64,000 bases of DNA from Hymenobacter arizonensis (GCF_900115775.1 NZ_FOXS01000004.1:248001-312000); one strand, 5' to 3'; counted from the first letter of the stretch, positions 24,667 through 34,548 are shown. Numbers and translations: made by a program. Notes: generated by a model from the sequence alone, not told the origin.

Positions 24667-27027
24667 ATGAAAATACCTATACGAATTGCCCTGCTCGGCG
24701 GCCTGTGGCTGGCACAACCTGCTGCTGCCCAGGCGCAGCAGCCCGGCCGCTTCACCATCAGTGGCTACGTGCGCGATGGTGCCACCGGCGAGAGCCTGCC
24801 CGGCGTGGCCGTGGTTCACCCGGCCAGTGGGCAGGGTACTACCACCAATCCTTTTGGGTTTTATTCTCTCACGCTGCCCGTAAGCACCGACTCGGTGCGC
24901 CTGCTGGTGTCGTCGCTGGGCTACGAGCGGCAGCGGCTGGCGCGGCTGGCCGAGCGCAGCTTCACGCACGACTTCCGCCTGAAGGCCTCCTCGGCCGAGC
25001 TGGCGGGGGTGGAAGTGGTGGGCACCCGCGAGGAGAAGCTGGCCGAAAGCACCCGCATGGGTACCATCAACGTGCCGGTGGCCCAGATAAAGCTGCTGCC
25101 CGCGCTGTTTGGCGAAACCGATGTGCTGAAGGTGCTGCAGTTGCTGCCCGGCGTTCAAGCCGGCGGCGAGGGGCAAAGCGGCCTGTACGTGCGCGGCGGC
25201 TCGCCCGACCAAAACCTGCTGCTGCTCGACGGCACGCCGGTGTACAACGCCTCGCACCTGTTCGGCTTCTTCTCGGTGTTCAACGCCGACGCCATCAAGA
25301 ACGTGGAGCTGATAAAGGGCGGCTTCCCGGCCCGGTACGGCGGGCGGCTTTCATCGGTGGTCGACATCACGATGAAGGAGGGTAACATGCAGAAGTTTCA
25401 CGGCGAGGGCGCCATTGGCATCATTGCCTCGCGCCTCACCTTGGAAGGCCCCATTAAGAAGGACACGGCTTCGTTCATCTTCTCGGCCCGCCGCACCTAC
25501 ATCGACATTCTGGCCCGGCCCTTCATCCTGGCTCAAGCCAATGGATTGTCCGCCGGCTACTACTTCTACGACCTTAACGGCAAGCTGAACTGGAAGGTGA
25601 GCGCCCGCGACCGCCTCTACCTCAGCGGCTACAGCGGCTACGACGAGTTCTACGCCGACGACGAAAACAAGCGCGACAACGGCCAGTACAACAAGCAAAC
25701 CAGCGCCCTGGGCTGGGGCAACCGCACCGCCGCCCTACGCTGGAACCGCGTGATAAACGACCGGCTGTTCATGAACACGCACCTCACTTACACCCGCTAC
25801 CAGTTCAGTGTGGGTATTGAAAGCGAAGACCGGTTTCTGAACAATGGCCAGCTGCAAACCGACAAGTTTGCCCTCACTTACCTGTCCAACATCCAGGATT
25901 TGAGTGTGAAGTCGGACTTCGACTACCTACCCAATCCCAACCACTACATACGTTTTGGGGGGCAGTACATCCGCCACCTGTTCCGGCCTGGCGCCCTGCA
26001 AACCAGTGGCAGCGTCGACCCTTCCCAAAACCAGGTGCTGGGCCGCCGCATCTACGCCGACGAAGCCAGCATTTACGCGGAAGATGACGTGAAGCTGACT
26101 GACCGCCTGAAGGTGAACATTGGGGCGCGCTTCAACAACTTCCTGGTCGATAAAAAACTGTACCCTTCGCTGGAGCCGCGCCTGGCCGCCCGCTATTTGC
26201 TCACCGAAGACTGGTCGCTGAAAGCTTCTTACGCCCGCACCTCGCAGTTTATTCACCTGCTCACCAACAGCGGCATTGGCCTGCCCACCGACCTATGGGT
26301 GCCCGCCACGGCCAGAATTAAGCCCCAGCGCGCCCAGCAAGTGAGTGCCGGCGTGGCCCGCAACCTGCGCTTCAAGAACGAGGACTATGAGCTGAGCTTC
26401 GAGACCTACTACAAGCCCATGCAGAACCTGATTGAATTCCGCGAGGGGGCCGACTTTATAGGAACATCCGACGACAACTACGAAAGCAAAATCACGAGCG
26501 GCAATGGCTTGGCCTACGGCGGCGAGGTGTTTGTGCAGAAGAAATCGGGCCGCACCACCGGCTGGCTGGGCTACACGCTGGCTTGGAGCACCCGCCGCTT
26601 CGCGGAACTGAACCAGGGTCAGACCTTTCCCTACAAGTACGACCGGCGCCACGACCTCAAGCTGGTAATTATTCACGAGTTCAGCCCCACGCTCACGCTC
26701 TCGGGCACGGCTGTGTACGGCAGCGGCAACGCCACCACGCTCTCGCAGGGCCGCTACCAGCTGGGGCCATTCGATACGTACGAAGACTACGGTTCGCGCA
26801 ACAGCTACCGCATGGCCCCCTACCATCGCCTCGACCTGGACCTGAGCAAAACCAAGAAAAAGCGTTGGGGCGAAGTGGTAAACAGCTTCAGCGTGTACAA
26901 CGCCTACAACCGCCGCAATCCTTATTTCATTTACTTGGGCCGGAAGGAGGGCAGCGAAGACCTGAGCTACCGGCAGGTGTCGCTGTTTCCCATTCTGCCT
27001 TCTTTCAGCAAGACGTTCCGGTTTTAA
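24667..27027 (+). CDS. TonB-dependent receptor with carboxypeptidase-like N-terminal domain
   Basis: 786 residues from ATG 24667, the first start that gives a proper signal peptide (LLGGLWLAQPAAAQAQ). Residues 28-115 are a carboxypeptidase-regulatory-like domain (GYVRDGATGESLPGVAVV), then a plug domain with LKVLQLLPGVQAGGEGQSG and YVRGGSPDQNLLLLDG, then a barrel that ends in LPSFSKTFRF with a terminal aromatic residue as expected for BAM insertion. SusC-type length would be about 1000 residues, so this belongs to the shorter class. Substrate unknown; a metal complex, siderophore or peptide are possible. The DUF4249 lipoprotein gene lies 40 bases downstream. Confidence 0.92.
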   Translation: MKIPIRIALLGGLWLAQPAAAQAQQPGRFTISGYVRDGATGESLPGVAVVHPASGQGTTTNPFGFYSLTLPVSTDSVRLLVSSLGYERQRLARLAERSFTHDFRLKASSAELAGVEVVGTREEKLAESTRMGTINVPVAQIKLLPALFGETDVLKVLQLLPGVQAGGEGQSGLYVRGGSPDQNLLLLDGTPVYNASHLFGFFSVFNADAIKNVELIKGGFPARYGGRLSSVVDITMKEGNMQKFHGEGAIGIIASRLTLEGPIKKDTASFIFSARRTYIDILARPFILAQANGLSAGYYFYDLNGKLNWKVSARDRLYLSGYSGYDEFYADDENKRDNGQYNKQTSALGWGNRTAALRWNRVINDRLFMNTHLTYTRYQFSVGIESEDRFLNNGQLQTDKFALTYLSNIQDLSVKSDFDYLPNPNHYIRFGGQYIRHLFRPGALQTSGSVDPSQNQVLGRRIYADEASIYAEDDVKLTDRLKVNIGARFNNFLVDKKLYPSLEPRLAARYLLTEDWSLKASYARTSQFIHLLTNSGIGLPTDLWVPATARIKPQRAQQVSAGVARNLRFKNEDYELSFETYYKPMQNLIEFREGADFIGTSDDNYESKITSGNGLAYGGEVFVQKKSGRTTGWLGYTLAWSTRRFAELNQGQTFPYKYDRRHDLKLVIIHEFSPTLTLSGTAVYGSGNATTLSQGRYQLGPFDTYEDYGSRNSYRMAPYHRLDLDLSKTKKKRWGEVVNSFSVYNAYNRRNPYFIYLGRKEGSEDLSYRQVSLFPILPSFSKTFRF

Positions 27028-27066
27028 TTCCGGGCGAAAGTCATTCCAGGTATTCCAGCCCTTTGC

Positions 27067-28047
27067 ATGAAATATATCTCCTTAACGCTGCTGCTGGCTG
27101 CCGCCGCCCTAGCCGGCTGCGAAACCACCGTAGACCTGCCCGAGCCGCCCCACACGCCGCGCGTGTCGCTGCTGTATACCCTGACCACGGCCCCCCAGGA
27201 CTCTTCTTTTCAGGAGTTGTATACCGGCCGCCAGCTTTACATCAGCAACAGCCAACGCGTGTTTGACACCCGGGAGCTAACCGGACGCAGGGATGCCACC
27301 GTGGAACTACGCAACGCCAGCGGCAGCGTGGTGGAGCGCTACCGGCCCCTGAGCGGGGCAAACAGCTCTGGCGGCTATCAGGGTTACTACCGCCCCGTGC
27401 TTGGTTTCCAGCCCCAGTCTGGCCAAACCTATACTTTGCGCGCCGCTCTGCCCGGGCTGGAAACCGTTGAGAGCACCCTCACCATGCCCGCGCCAGCGGT
27501 GGTGGAAAGTGCTACCTATGTGCCCCGCACCAACGCCCTAGGCGGGAACGCCAACGACAACCGCGGCCGCCTGACCGTGGTGCTGCGCGACGACCCCGCC
27601 GTAGCCAACTACTACCTGGCCTTCGCCCAAGTACTCGACCAGCAAGGGCGGCCTGGAGATAATGGGTCAGGAGTGTACGAAGACTTCGACAGCGATATTG
27701 GCGCATCCATTGGACGGTTTCAGCTTTCGAGCCCACGGCAGCAGGAGCAATACAGCATTTACCCCTTTGCCGACACCGATGTAAGCGGGCAGCGCATTAC
27801 CCTGACGAGTGACGTGCGCCTGCTGGGTCGAACCTGCTTCCGGGGCAGTTGCTCCGCGCCCGCCTTTATCGAAGTGCACATCGCCAGCATCACGGCCGAA
27901 GCTTACAACTTCTACCTGTCGCGCCGCCGCTATTTCGACAGCGACGGCAACCCCTTCGCCGAGCCCGCTCCGTTGGCCTCCAACGTGCGCTCGGGGTACG
28001 GCTTGCTTGGCGGTGCGGCCGATGTCACGTATCGCATTCGCCTTTAG
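27067..28047 (+). CDS. DUF4249 family lipoprotein
   Basis: 326 residues with a lipoprotein signal ending LAGC (Cys18). The body has the beta-rich DUF4249 pattern: DLPEPPHTPRVSLLYTL at the mature start, RDATVELRNASG near 75, YYRPVLGFQPQSGQTYTL, and a C-terminal YNFYLSRRRYFDSDGNPFAEP. DUF4249 proteins are nearly always encoded right after a TonB-dependent receptor of the type found here, and are thought to be its surface partner, in the way SusD serves SusC. The 40-base gap and same strand make an operon likely. Confidence 0.88.
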   Translation: MKYISLTLLLAAAALAGCETTVDLPEPPHTPRVSLLYTLTTAPQDSSFQELYTGRQLYISNSQRVFDTRELTGRRDATVELRNASGSVVERYRPLSGANSSGGYQGYYRPVLGFQPQSGQTYTLRAALPGLETVESTLTMPAPAVVESATYVPRTNALGGNANDNRGRLTVVLRDDPAVANYYLAFAQVLDQQGRPGDNGSGVYEDFDSDIGASIGRFQLSSPRQQEQYSIYPFADTDVSGQRITLTSDVRLLGRTCFRGSCSAPAFIEVHIASITAEAYNFYLSRRRYFDSDGNPFAEPAPLASNVRSGYGLLGGAADVTYRIRL

Positions 28048-28165
28048 CGCTTGTGCATGGATGGGCTTAGCTGGCTGAAGGAGAAAGCACCGTCCATTAA
28101 ACCCGAGCAACCTCGCGCTGTCAGATTAAGTACAAACCTTGGTTTCACTTAATCAGCTTGTTCCG

Positions 28166-28447
28166 ATGAAAACTCGCTCGTTTCTGATGGTGCTGGCCGG
28201 GCTGCTTCTGGCCTCGTTGGGAGGTGGGAGCGTGGCCCGGGCGCAAGTGGTGGTAGTGCATGGCGGCTACTATGGCCCGCCGCCCCGGCCGTATTATGGT
28301 CCCCGGTACTTCCCGCCCCGGCCCAGGGTGGTGTATGCCGTGCCGCCGCCCGTAGTGGTAGTGCCCGCCCCGTATTGTGCGCCCCGGGCTTACTATCCTC
28401 CTCGGCCTTACTATGGTCCGCGGGGCCGCCGTTTTGGCCGTTGGTGA
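28166..28447 (+). CDS. Small secreted Pro/Tyr/Gly-rich protein
   Basis: 93 residues from ATG 28166. A signal peptide (FLMVLAGLLLASLGGG, cleavage near ARA-Q) precedes a mature part that is almost entirely Pro, Tyr, Gly, Arg and Val. PYYGP appears twice and near-copies (YYGPPPRP, YYPPRP) fill the rest. Such composition suggests an unfolded envelope or matrix protein. No function is known. A terminator follows at once. Confidence 0.65.
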   Translation: MKTRSFLMVLAGLLLASLGGGSVARAQVVVVHGGYYGPPPRPYYGPRYFPPRPRVVYAVPPPVVVVPAPYCAPRAYYPPRPYYGPRGRRFGRW

Positions 28448-28471
28448 GGCTGAAAACCCACTTATTTCTGA

Positions 28472-28505
28472 AAAGCTCTGCTACCCGGTAGCGGAGCTTT
28501 TTTTA
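28472..28505 (+). terminator. Rho-independent terminator
   Basis: Stem AAAGCTCTGCTAC with GTAGCGGAGCTTT (one mismatch, loop CCG) runs into a T-tract. Confidence 0.85.
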
Positions 28506-28672
28506 TAGGCAAATAGCGGGAAAGCTGCTAGTACAAAGCTGTGCCATTAGCAGAAGCGCTACTGGTTTAAGGCATTGACTATAAGGAATAATTATGAATT
28601 TTTGCGTCTGCCAAGGGCCTTGTAAAGTGGTGAAATTTTGAACACCTGGCCCGATTGCACGTACCTAATGGT

Positions 28673-28978
28673 ATGTCAGAATCACCTCCACTTGCTTCGA
28701 AGAAGTGCCCGAATTGCCAGCAATGGTCCATTTGGCAGCAGAGTCCCAATGACCGCTGCGAGCACTGCGGTGAGCTACTCGACCCGCAGGCGCTGAAAAG
28801 CGCCGCGGCGCGAGAAGAGCTCGCCAACCAGAAGATGCCTTCCGTGGTGCTGATGGAAATCAACCCGGAAGATGGCCCGGTAAAGCGCTTTTTTAAGACG
28901 ATTGTGCGGGGCGGACAGCTCGCGTTTGCCGCCATTCTGTCCTTCATTGTTTGGGTAGTGGCCGTCGTAGCGGGATAA
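28673..28978 (+). CDS. Zinc-ribbon protein with C-terminal membrane helix
   Basis: 101 residues from ATG 28673. CPNCQ and CEHCG (near residues 12 and 29) form one zinc ribbon. The last 20 residues are a hydrophobic helix (LAFAAILSFIVWVVAVVAG), so the protein would be tail-anchored with the ribbon in the cytoplasm. No enzymatic motif. It is followed six bases later by a small membrane protein gene, so the pair is probably one operon. Confidence 0.72.
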   Translation: MSESPPLASKKCPNCQQWSIWQQSPNDRCEHCGELLDPQALKSAAAREELANQKMPSVVLMEINPEDGPVKRFFKTIVRGGQLAFAAILSFIVWVVAVVAG

Positions 28979-28983
28979 GAAGT

Positions 28984-29355
28984 ATGCGTAAATCCTGGCC
29001 CGAATTTCGACACCCGTTGTTCATCGTTTGCGTGCTTTTGTACGCGGCCTACCAGCTCAACCGCTACGTGCTGCATCGGCCCATGCCGGAGCTGCTCACC
29101 AGCTACCTGGGTGACCTGGCGGCTATGCCGGTCATGCTCAGCCTGGCCCTGGCGGCGCAGCGGCGCTTGGTGGCGAAGTCGCGGGCCTTTGTGCTACCCG
29201 ACCTATGGCTGCTGGCCGCCTGGGCCTATGTTTCGGTTTTCTTCGAAGCCATTCTGCCGTATTTCTCCGCTACGGCCGTAGGCGACCCCTTCGATGTGGT
29301 GGCGTACGCCGTGGGCACCCTGGCGTTTCGCCATTGGCTCAACCGCCCGGGCTAA
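28984..29355 (+). CDS. Small integral membrane protein
   Basis: 123 residues, three or four hydrophobic helices (LFIVCVLLYAAYQLN, LGDLAAMPVMLSLALAAQ, LWLLAAWAYVSVFFEAILPYF) and a basic loop (AQRRLVAKSRAF). Homologues in related genomes are, as I recall, sometimes named magnesium citrate secondary transporters, but nothing in 123 residues supports transport by itself. The gene overlaps the end of nhaA by four bases tail to tail. Confidence 0.65.
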   Translation: MRKSWPEFRHPLFIVCVLLYAAYQLNRYVLHRPMPELLTSYLGDLAAMPVMLSLALAAQRRLVAKSRAFVLPDLWLLAAWAYVSVFFEAILPYFSATAVGDPFDVVAYAVGTLAFRHWLNRPG

Positions 29356-30722
29356 GCTCCGGGACTCTGCACAATGGTGGCTACTTCGGCCTTAGCGTCC
29401 TCTTCTTCGGCCTCAATGGGCTTGGGAGTGCTGCGCATAAGCAGGTACCCCGCTGTGCCCGCTACCAGCGACGCCACCAGAATGGCCAGCTTAGCTACAG
29501 CCTCGCCAGGAGAATTCTCGCCCAGGGCCAGCAGCGTGATAAACAACGACATGGTGAAGCCAATGCCTGAGAGCATGCCCGCGCCCCAAATGTGGCGCCA
29601 CAGCACGCCCTTGGGCAAAGAAGCCCAGCCCAGCCGCACCGCGCCCCAGGCCATGGCCCCCACGCCCAGGGGCTTGCCTACCACCAGGCCCAGAATGATG
29701 CCCAGCGCCAGCGGCGAGCCCAGCTCGCCGAACACAGAGGCGTCGAGGGCGAGGCTGGTGTTGGCAAAGGCGAAGAGGGGGATGATGCCGAACGCCACCA
29801 CGCCATGCAGGCGCTGCTCCAGCTTCTGGGCCGGCGAACTGATGGCCTCCGACAAGTATTCCAGCTCTTCGGCCACGGTAGCCGGGTCGCCCTCGGCGCT
29901 GTTAAACTCATCCTTTAGCAACGTCAGCCGCTCGTCAATCATGGCCAGCAGCTCGGGGCGTTTGTAGCGAATGTTGCCCGGAATGGTGACTGCCAGCAGC
30001 ACGCCCGCCAGCGTGGCGTGCACGCCCGATTCTAGCGTGAAGTACCACAGCAGAATGCCCAGCGGCAGGTACACCCACAAGCTGCGGGCCCCCAGCCAGT
30101 TGAAGAGCAGCAGCACGCCCCAGGTGCCCAGGCCCAGGTAGAGGTAGTTGAGGTGCAGCTCGCGGGTATAGAAGAGAGCAATGACCATGACCGCGCCCAA
30201 ATCGTCGACGATGGCCAGCGCAGTCAGAAATAGCTTCACGGCCAGCGGAATGCGCGGGCCCAGTAGCTGCAGCACAGCTAGGGCAAAGGCAATGTCGGTG
30301 GCCATGGGGATGCCCCAGCCACCTGCTGTGGGCGTGCCCCGGTTCAGGAGTACATACAGCAGCGCGGGCACCACCATGCCGCCGATGGCCCCGGCCAGGG
30401 GCAGGGCCGCCTGCCGCATCGACGACAGCTCGCCGTTGGTGACTTCCCGCTTGATTTCCAGGCCCACTATGAGGAAGAAGACAGCCATTAGGCCATCGTT
30501 AATCCAGTGCAGCAGGCTCTCGTCCAGGTCTACGCCGAAGAAGGTGAGGCGCAGGTGCTCGCTCCAGATGGCCGGGAAATAGCGGGCTGGTCCCCAGTCG
30601 ATGTTGGCCAGGATGAGGGCCAGCGCGGCGCTTATCATCAGGACAATGCCGCCCGCCGCGGACAGGCGAAAAAACTCAACAAATGGGCGAATCAGCGGGC
30701 GAACAAATTTGGCAATTATCAT
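29352..30722 (-). CDS. nhaA: Na+/H+ antiporter NhaA
   Basis: 456 residues; E. coli NhaA has 388, and the extra length is a long cytoplasmic loop and a C-terminal tail. It exports Na+ in exchange for protons at the inner membrane. The ion-binding Asp pair is visible in LTALAIVDDLGAV near residue 165; WINDGLMAVFFLIVGLEIKREV near residue 72 and FGIIPLFAFANTS near residue 310 are NhaA signatures. About eleven helices. A 70-residue insertion in the middle (RYKRPELLAMIDERLTLLKDEFN and onward) is common in Bacteroidota NhaA. Single gene. Confidence 0.94.
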   Translation of the reverse strand: MIIAKFVRPLIRPFVEFFRLSAAGGIVLMISAALALILANIDWGPARYFPAIWSEHLRLTFFGVDLDESLLHWINDGLMAVFFLIVGLEIKREVTNGELSSMRQAALPLAGAIGGMVVPALLYVLLNRGTPTAGGWGIPMATDIAFALAVLQLLGPRIPLAVKLFLTALAIVDDLGAVMVIALFYTRELHLNYLYLGLGTWGVLLLFNWLGARSLWVYLPLGILLWYFTLESGVHATLAGVLLAVTIPGNIRYKRPELLAMIDERLTLLKDEFNSAEGDPATVAEELEYLSEAISSPAQKLEQRLHGVVAFGIIPLFAFANTSLALDASVFGELGSPLALGIILGLVVGKPLGVGAMAWGAVRLGWASLPKGVLWRHIWGAGMLSGIGFTMSLFITLLALGENSPGEAVAKLAILVASLVAGTAGYLLMRSTPKPIEAEEEDAKAEVATIVQSPGA

Positions 30723-30807
30723 ACTAAGAGCGAGTAAGAAACGAATTCAGGTGTACGGGAGAGCGATGGTAGCGGACCGGTGCAGTGGAAGGCCGGGGCC
30801 CCAGGCC

Positions 30808-33800
30808 TTAAAAGAAAAAGCCGTGTTGGAGGTTGTAGTAGCGGCCCTCCGACGAGCTGGCCACCGTGGCCGAGAGCACCAGCCGGTTGGCCAGAGCCAG
30901 CCAGGCGCCGCCCCCGTAGGCGCTGAGCCAGGGGCCGCGGCCGGGCTGCTGCCGCGTCCAGACGTTGCCGGCATCGTAGAGGCCGAGGAGCCCGAGCTGG
31001 CTGGGGAAAATGTAGAGCCGCGACGTGAGCAGCGACACCCGCATTTCGAGGTTGGTGTAGAGGCTGCGGTCGCCGAGCAGGCGGGTTTGGGCGTAGCCAC
31101 GTACGGTCTGGCTGAAATCGGGCAGCAGGCCGCCGCCTACCATGTTGGCCTGGTAGAAGGCGTAGCGGCCGGTGTTGAGGCCGCCGCCCAGCCGGCCCGC
31201 AAACGTGACTTGCAGCGGCAGGGCGGGGCTCATGTAGTAGCGCACCTCGTACTGGTAGCGCCCGTAGCGGCCGGTTTCGCTGTTGAGGCCCTGGCGCCAG
31301 CTGCCCTGCGCATTCATCACGAGGCCGCGCGAGGGGTTGTGCTCGTTGTCTTTCACGCTGCTGCGGAAGTAAAGCAGCGCGCCGAGGTAGTTGCGGGGCC
31401 CAAAGCCGGCGCCCTGGCCTTCGGGCAGGCGCGAGCGCAGCTCGGGGTTGCGGGTCTCGCGCAGGTTGAAGTGCTCGTAGAGCAGGCCGCCGCCCACGGC
31501 AAAAAACGAGGCAAACGGCTTTTGCAGGGCCGCCGAAACGTAGGCGTTGCCAAAGGCCGCCTGGGTAGCGGGCGGGGCCGTCTCGGCCGCTGGCAAATTC
31601 CCGTAGCCGCGGAAGGGCATTTTGTAGACCGGCGCGAAGGCCCAGGCCTGCCCAATAAAGTCCAGGTCAAAAGCCACGTTCTTAATCTCGCCTTCATAGG
31701 AAACGCGGCCCACGTTGTTGCCGAAGAACTGCTGGTACAGCAGGCGGTGCGAAGCGCCGTAGGGGCTGCTCCGAAACTTGTAGGGAATGTACCGCACCCC
31801 GGCGCTCACCACCCAGCCATCGGCCGAATTGAACAAGCCGGCGACGGCGGGGCGCAGCGCCGTGTAGTCGAACCGGTCGGACGCCGGGCTATTGATGAGG
31901 TCACCGGCCGCAAAGTCGGTGTTGGTGTCGGTGGTATTGTCGAGGATGCGCTTGTCCCGAATGGTATTATTGAGGGTGTAGCTGCGGGTGCGGGAAGTGT
32001 CGCCGTAGGCATATTGGTAGTTACCCTTTTCCTGGTAGGCAATCACGCGCACTTTTATCCGGCTGCCCGCGGTGCCGCGGATGTTGTACACATCGCGCCC
32101 CTGCAGGCCATAGAGGCGGATTTCGTCGGTTTCGTCGGGCCGGAAAGTGCGGGAGTAGTAAGGCGCCTGCCCGGCCGGAGCATCCACCAGGTGCACCGCG
32201 ACTACGGTGCTGCCATCGGCCCAGCGCTCCACTTCAAACCGCTCGGCCAGGTTGCTGCCGTACACGTCGGTGTAGCGGGCCAGGAGCTTACCGTAGGCCT
32301 CGGCCGTTTGCGAAAGCTGGGCCCGCCGGGCCTGAAGCTTGGCCAGGATTTCGGGGCCGTGCAGGGCGTAGACTTCGGGTGGCATGCGGCGCAGGGCGGC
32401 TTGCAGCACGGGGTCGGTCAGGCGCTGCTGGAGCGTGTCGGCCAGGGCTTTCCAGTCGGCGGGCTGCAGGCGGCCCAGCAGACGGCGGTCGAGCTGCCGG
32501 GCAGCGTAGTTGAGGCTTTTGATGTCGCGGATTTCGGGGCCGAAGTGCTGCAGCTCGCGAATGCCCCAGCTGCTGGACACCAGCCGCGGCACCAGGCCAT
32601 CGAAAAGGAAAAAGGCGTTGTCGCGGTCTTTGGCCAGCGGGCGGTAGGTGGTTTGCGGGCCCTGCTTCGTTATTATCCACTCGTATTGCTGCTCGTGGCG
32701 GTCCCAGTCGCCCACCAGCATGTCGAGAAGGCGCATGGTAGCAAAGGCCCGCGCATCGATGCGGTGCGCGGGGCTGCGCTCGAGCTGCTGAATCAGGCTG
32801 GTGTAGTTTATTTCCTGCACCACGCCGGGGCTGCCGGGTAGCTTTTCCTGTTGGTACTCGCGGGCGTCGGGTTCCAGAAAGCCGGCCTGTCCGCCAAACT
32901 GCTGCCGGTAGGGCTCAAGGCATTCGGCATCGGGCAGCCGCAGCAGCTGGGGAGCCGTGCTGAGCAGGCCCGCTGCCCGCTCCAGGTCGGCCACCACCAG
33001 CGGCGCGTAGGGGTGCTGCGAGGGCAGCCAGGTTTGCTCCGACTTGGCGGGCGATGAGAGCTTGAGGGCGCGGCCGTAGCGCTCGGGCGCGGTGCCCAGT
33101 GCATTGCGCCGATACGGCCGGAAGCTGTACTCGTTGCCGGCTCCGCTGCGCAGGCGCAGCAAGAACTTATCTTCTTCGGTGCTGATGCCAAAGGGCGTAA
33201 GTCCCCCTTCGGCGGTGGTCAGGTTGAGGGCGGGCAAGGTAACAGGCGTGAGCCAAGCCTGGCGGTAGCTGCTTTTGAGCAAGGTGCCGGCCAGGGGGTA
33301 GGGCTTGCGGCGGGCGTCGGCCAGGGCCGTGGGCTGTGCGTCGGGTGGGGTGGGGGTGTCGCAGGCGGGCGGCGGGGTTTTGGCGTTGCGATTGTGTAGC
33401 AGGCCGCGGTAGTGCAGGGTGCCGGTGGCGCCGTCGCCGTTGGGGGTCCAGAATTCTGCCCAGGACTCGCCGTTCTGGTAGTAGCGAATGCGGACAAAGC
33501 CCTTTTCGCGGTGCACGAAGGTGGCGTTGTTGCCTTCGGCAATGTGGTTGGTTTTGCAGCCCGAACCACTCACAATGTGCGTGAGGGCCTCGGTTTGGTG
33601 CAGCTGCAGGTTGTGGTCGTGGCCCGCGGTGTACACCACGTTGTCATAGCGCCGGAAAATGGCCTGCAGCCGCTCCGAGAGCAGCTTGTAGCGGTAGTGC
33701 GGTAGGTCCTGGTCGACGCCGCCCAACTGCCGGTAGTAGGGGTACAGCGACCCAATCACCGGCAGCGGCACGTAGAGGCCGTCGCGAATCAGCCGCAGCG

Positions 33801-34548
33801 GAAACAGGTGGTCCATCACCGAGTAGTAGCCGCCGTGGTTGCTGTTGGTCATCAGCGGGTGGTGGGCCGAAACCACGATGTGCTTGCCCCGGTGCCGGGC
33901 CAAGGCCTGGTCGAGCTGGCTCAGGAATTCTTCCTCCGTGGTAGCGCTGCAGGTGCTGTTGGGGCCGTAGGGCTTCTCGTGCCTGTGCAGCCACCACTCG
34001 GTGTCGAGGCCAATAAACACCACGTTGTCGTTGACCTGCTCCACGAAGGGGCCGGGGCAGCCGTTGTCGGGCACGAAGGTGTTGCCGCGGTTCAGCTTCT
34101 GCTCGATGTACTGCTCCTGTCGCTTAATTTTCACCAGGCCCTGCGGCCCGGAGTAGTCCCAGTCGTGGTTGCCGGGCACAAAGAACACGCGGCCCTTGTA
34201 CTGCTGGGCCACGTACAGCTGCCCATCGAGGCGGCGCTCGTCTTCGGCGCGGCCGGGCTCACCCTCAGCCGAAAGCCCTCTGTGGTAGAGGTTATCGCCG
34301 AGCACCACCAGCGTGCTGTTGGGGTCGGCATCGAGCTGCGATTTCAGCAGGCGGAGGGCCGGTTCGGGCGGGTCGGTTTTGGGAGCGCCAGCATCGCCGA
34401 GCAGGTACACAGTGTAGGCCAGTTTTGTGGAGTCTGGCGCCGCCGAACTCCGCCAGTTTCCTGCTTCCGGCCCGTAGTAGATGCGCTTCACACAGGCTGT
34501 GGAAAGTAGCAGCAACGGCAGACTCAGGAGTCGTAGGAGTTTTAACAT
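30808..34548 (-). CDS. Lipoprotein fusing a calcineurin-like phosphoesterase to an outer-membrane barrel
   Basis: 1246 residues, lipobox STAC (Cys19). Residues 45-330 are a metallophosphoesterase with all five metal motifs: GDAG 51-54, GDN 84-86, GNHDWD 126-131, AHHP 228-231 and GHDHN 309-313. Residues about 440-680 form a middle domain with RLRSGAGNEYSFRPY, GDWDRH 613-618 and KDRDNAF 640-646. The last 350 residues look like an Omp85/D15-type surface antigen barrel, with RNYLGALLYFRSS, GGGLNTGRYAFYQ and a C-terminal Phe. So a surface or periplasmic phosphoesterase would be tied to the outer membrane. Substrate is unknown. Single gene; the barrel is of a size for a channel or anchor, not for a known export apparatus. 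Confidence 0.85.
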   Translation of the reverse strand: MLKLLRLLSLPLLLLSTACVKRIYYGPEAGNWRSSAAPDSTKLAYTVYLLGDAGAPKTDPPEPALRLLKSQLDADPNSTLVVLGDNLYHRGLSAEGEPGRAEDERRLDGQLYVAQQYKGRVFFVPGNHDWDYSGPQGLVKIKRQEQYIEQKLNRGNTFVPDNGCPGPFVEQVNDNVVFIGLDTEWWLHRHEKPYGPNSTCSATTEEEFLSQLDQALARHRGKHIVVSAHHPLMTNSNHGGYYSVMDHLFPLRLIRDGLYVPLPVIGSLYPYYRQLGGVDQDLPHYRYKLLSERLQAIFRRYDNVVYTAGHDHNLQLHQTEALTHIVSGSGCKTNHIAEGNNATFVHREKGFVRIRYYQNGESWAEFWTPNGDGATGTLHYRGLLHNRNAKTPPPACDTPTPPDAQPTALADARRKPYPLAGTLLKSSYRQAWLTPVTLPALNLTTAEGGLTPFGISTEEDKFLLRLRSGAGNEYSFRPYRRNALGTAPERYGRALKLSSPAKSEQTWLPSQHPYAPLVVADLERAAGLLSTAPQLLRLPDAECLEPYRQQFGGQAGFLEPDAREYQQEKLPGSPGVVQEINYTSLIQQLERSPAHRIDARAFATMRLLDMLVGDWDRHEQQYEWIITKQGPQTTYRPLAKDRDNAFFLFDGLVPRLVSSSWGIRELQHFGPEIRDIKSLNYAARQLDRRLLGRLQPADWKALADTLQQRLTDPVLQAALRRMPPEVYALHGPEILAKLQARRAQLSQTAEAYGKLLARYTDVYGSNLAERFEVERWADGSTVVAVHLVDAPAGQAPYYSRTFRPDETDEIRLYGLQGRDVYNIRGTAGSRIKVRVIAYQEKGNYQYAYGDTSRTRSYTLNNTIRDKRILDNTTDTNTDFAAGDLINSPASDRFDYTALRPAVAGLFNSADGWVVSAGVRYIPYKFRSSPYGASHRLLYQQFFGNNVGRVSYEGEIKNVAFDLDFIGQAWAFAPVYKMPFRGYGNLPAAETAPPATQAAFGNAYVSAALQKPFASFFAVGGGLLYEHFNLRETRNPELRSRLPEGQGAGFGPRNYLGALLYFRSSVKDNEHNPSRGLVMNAQGSWRQGLNSETGRYGRYQYEVRYYMSPALPLQVTFAGRLGGGLNTGRYAFYQANMVGGGLLPDFSQTVRGYAQTRLLGDRSLYTNLEMRVSLLTSRLYIFPSQLGLLGLYDAGNVWTRQQPGRGPWLSAYGGGAWLALANRLVLSATVASSSEGRYYNLQHGFFF

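Noticed and set aside
30601..32841. A 746-codon open frame on the plus strand
   Set aside because: It lies antisense to the phosphoesterase/barrel gene, has no domain, and is a by-product of high G+C third positions in the real gene.
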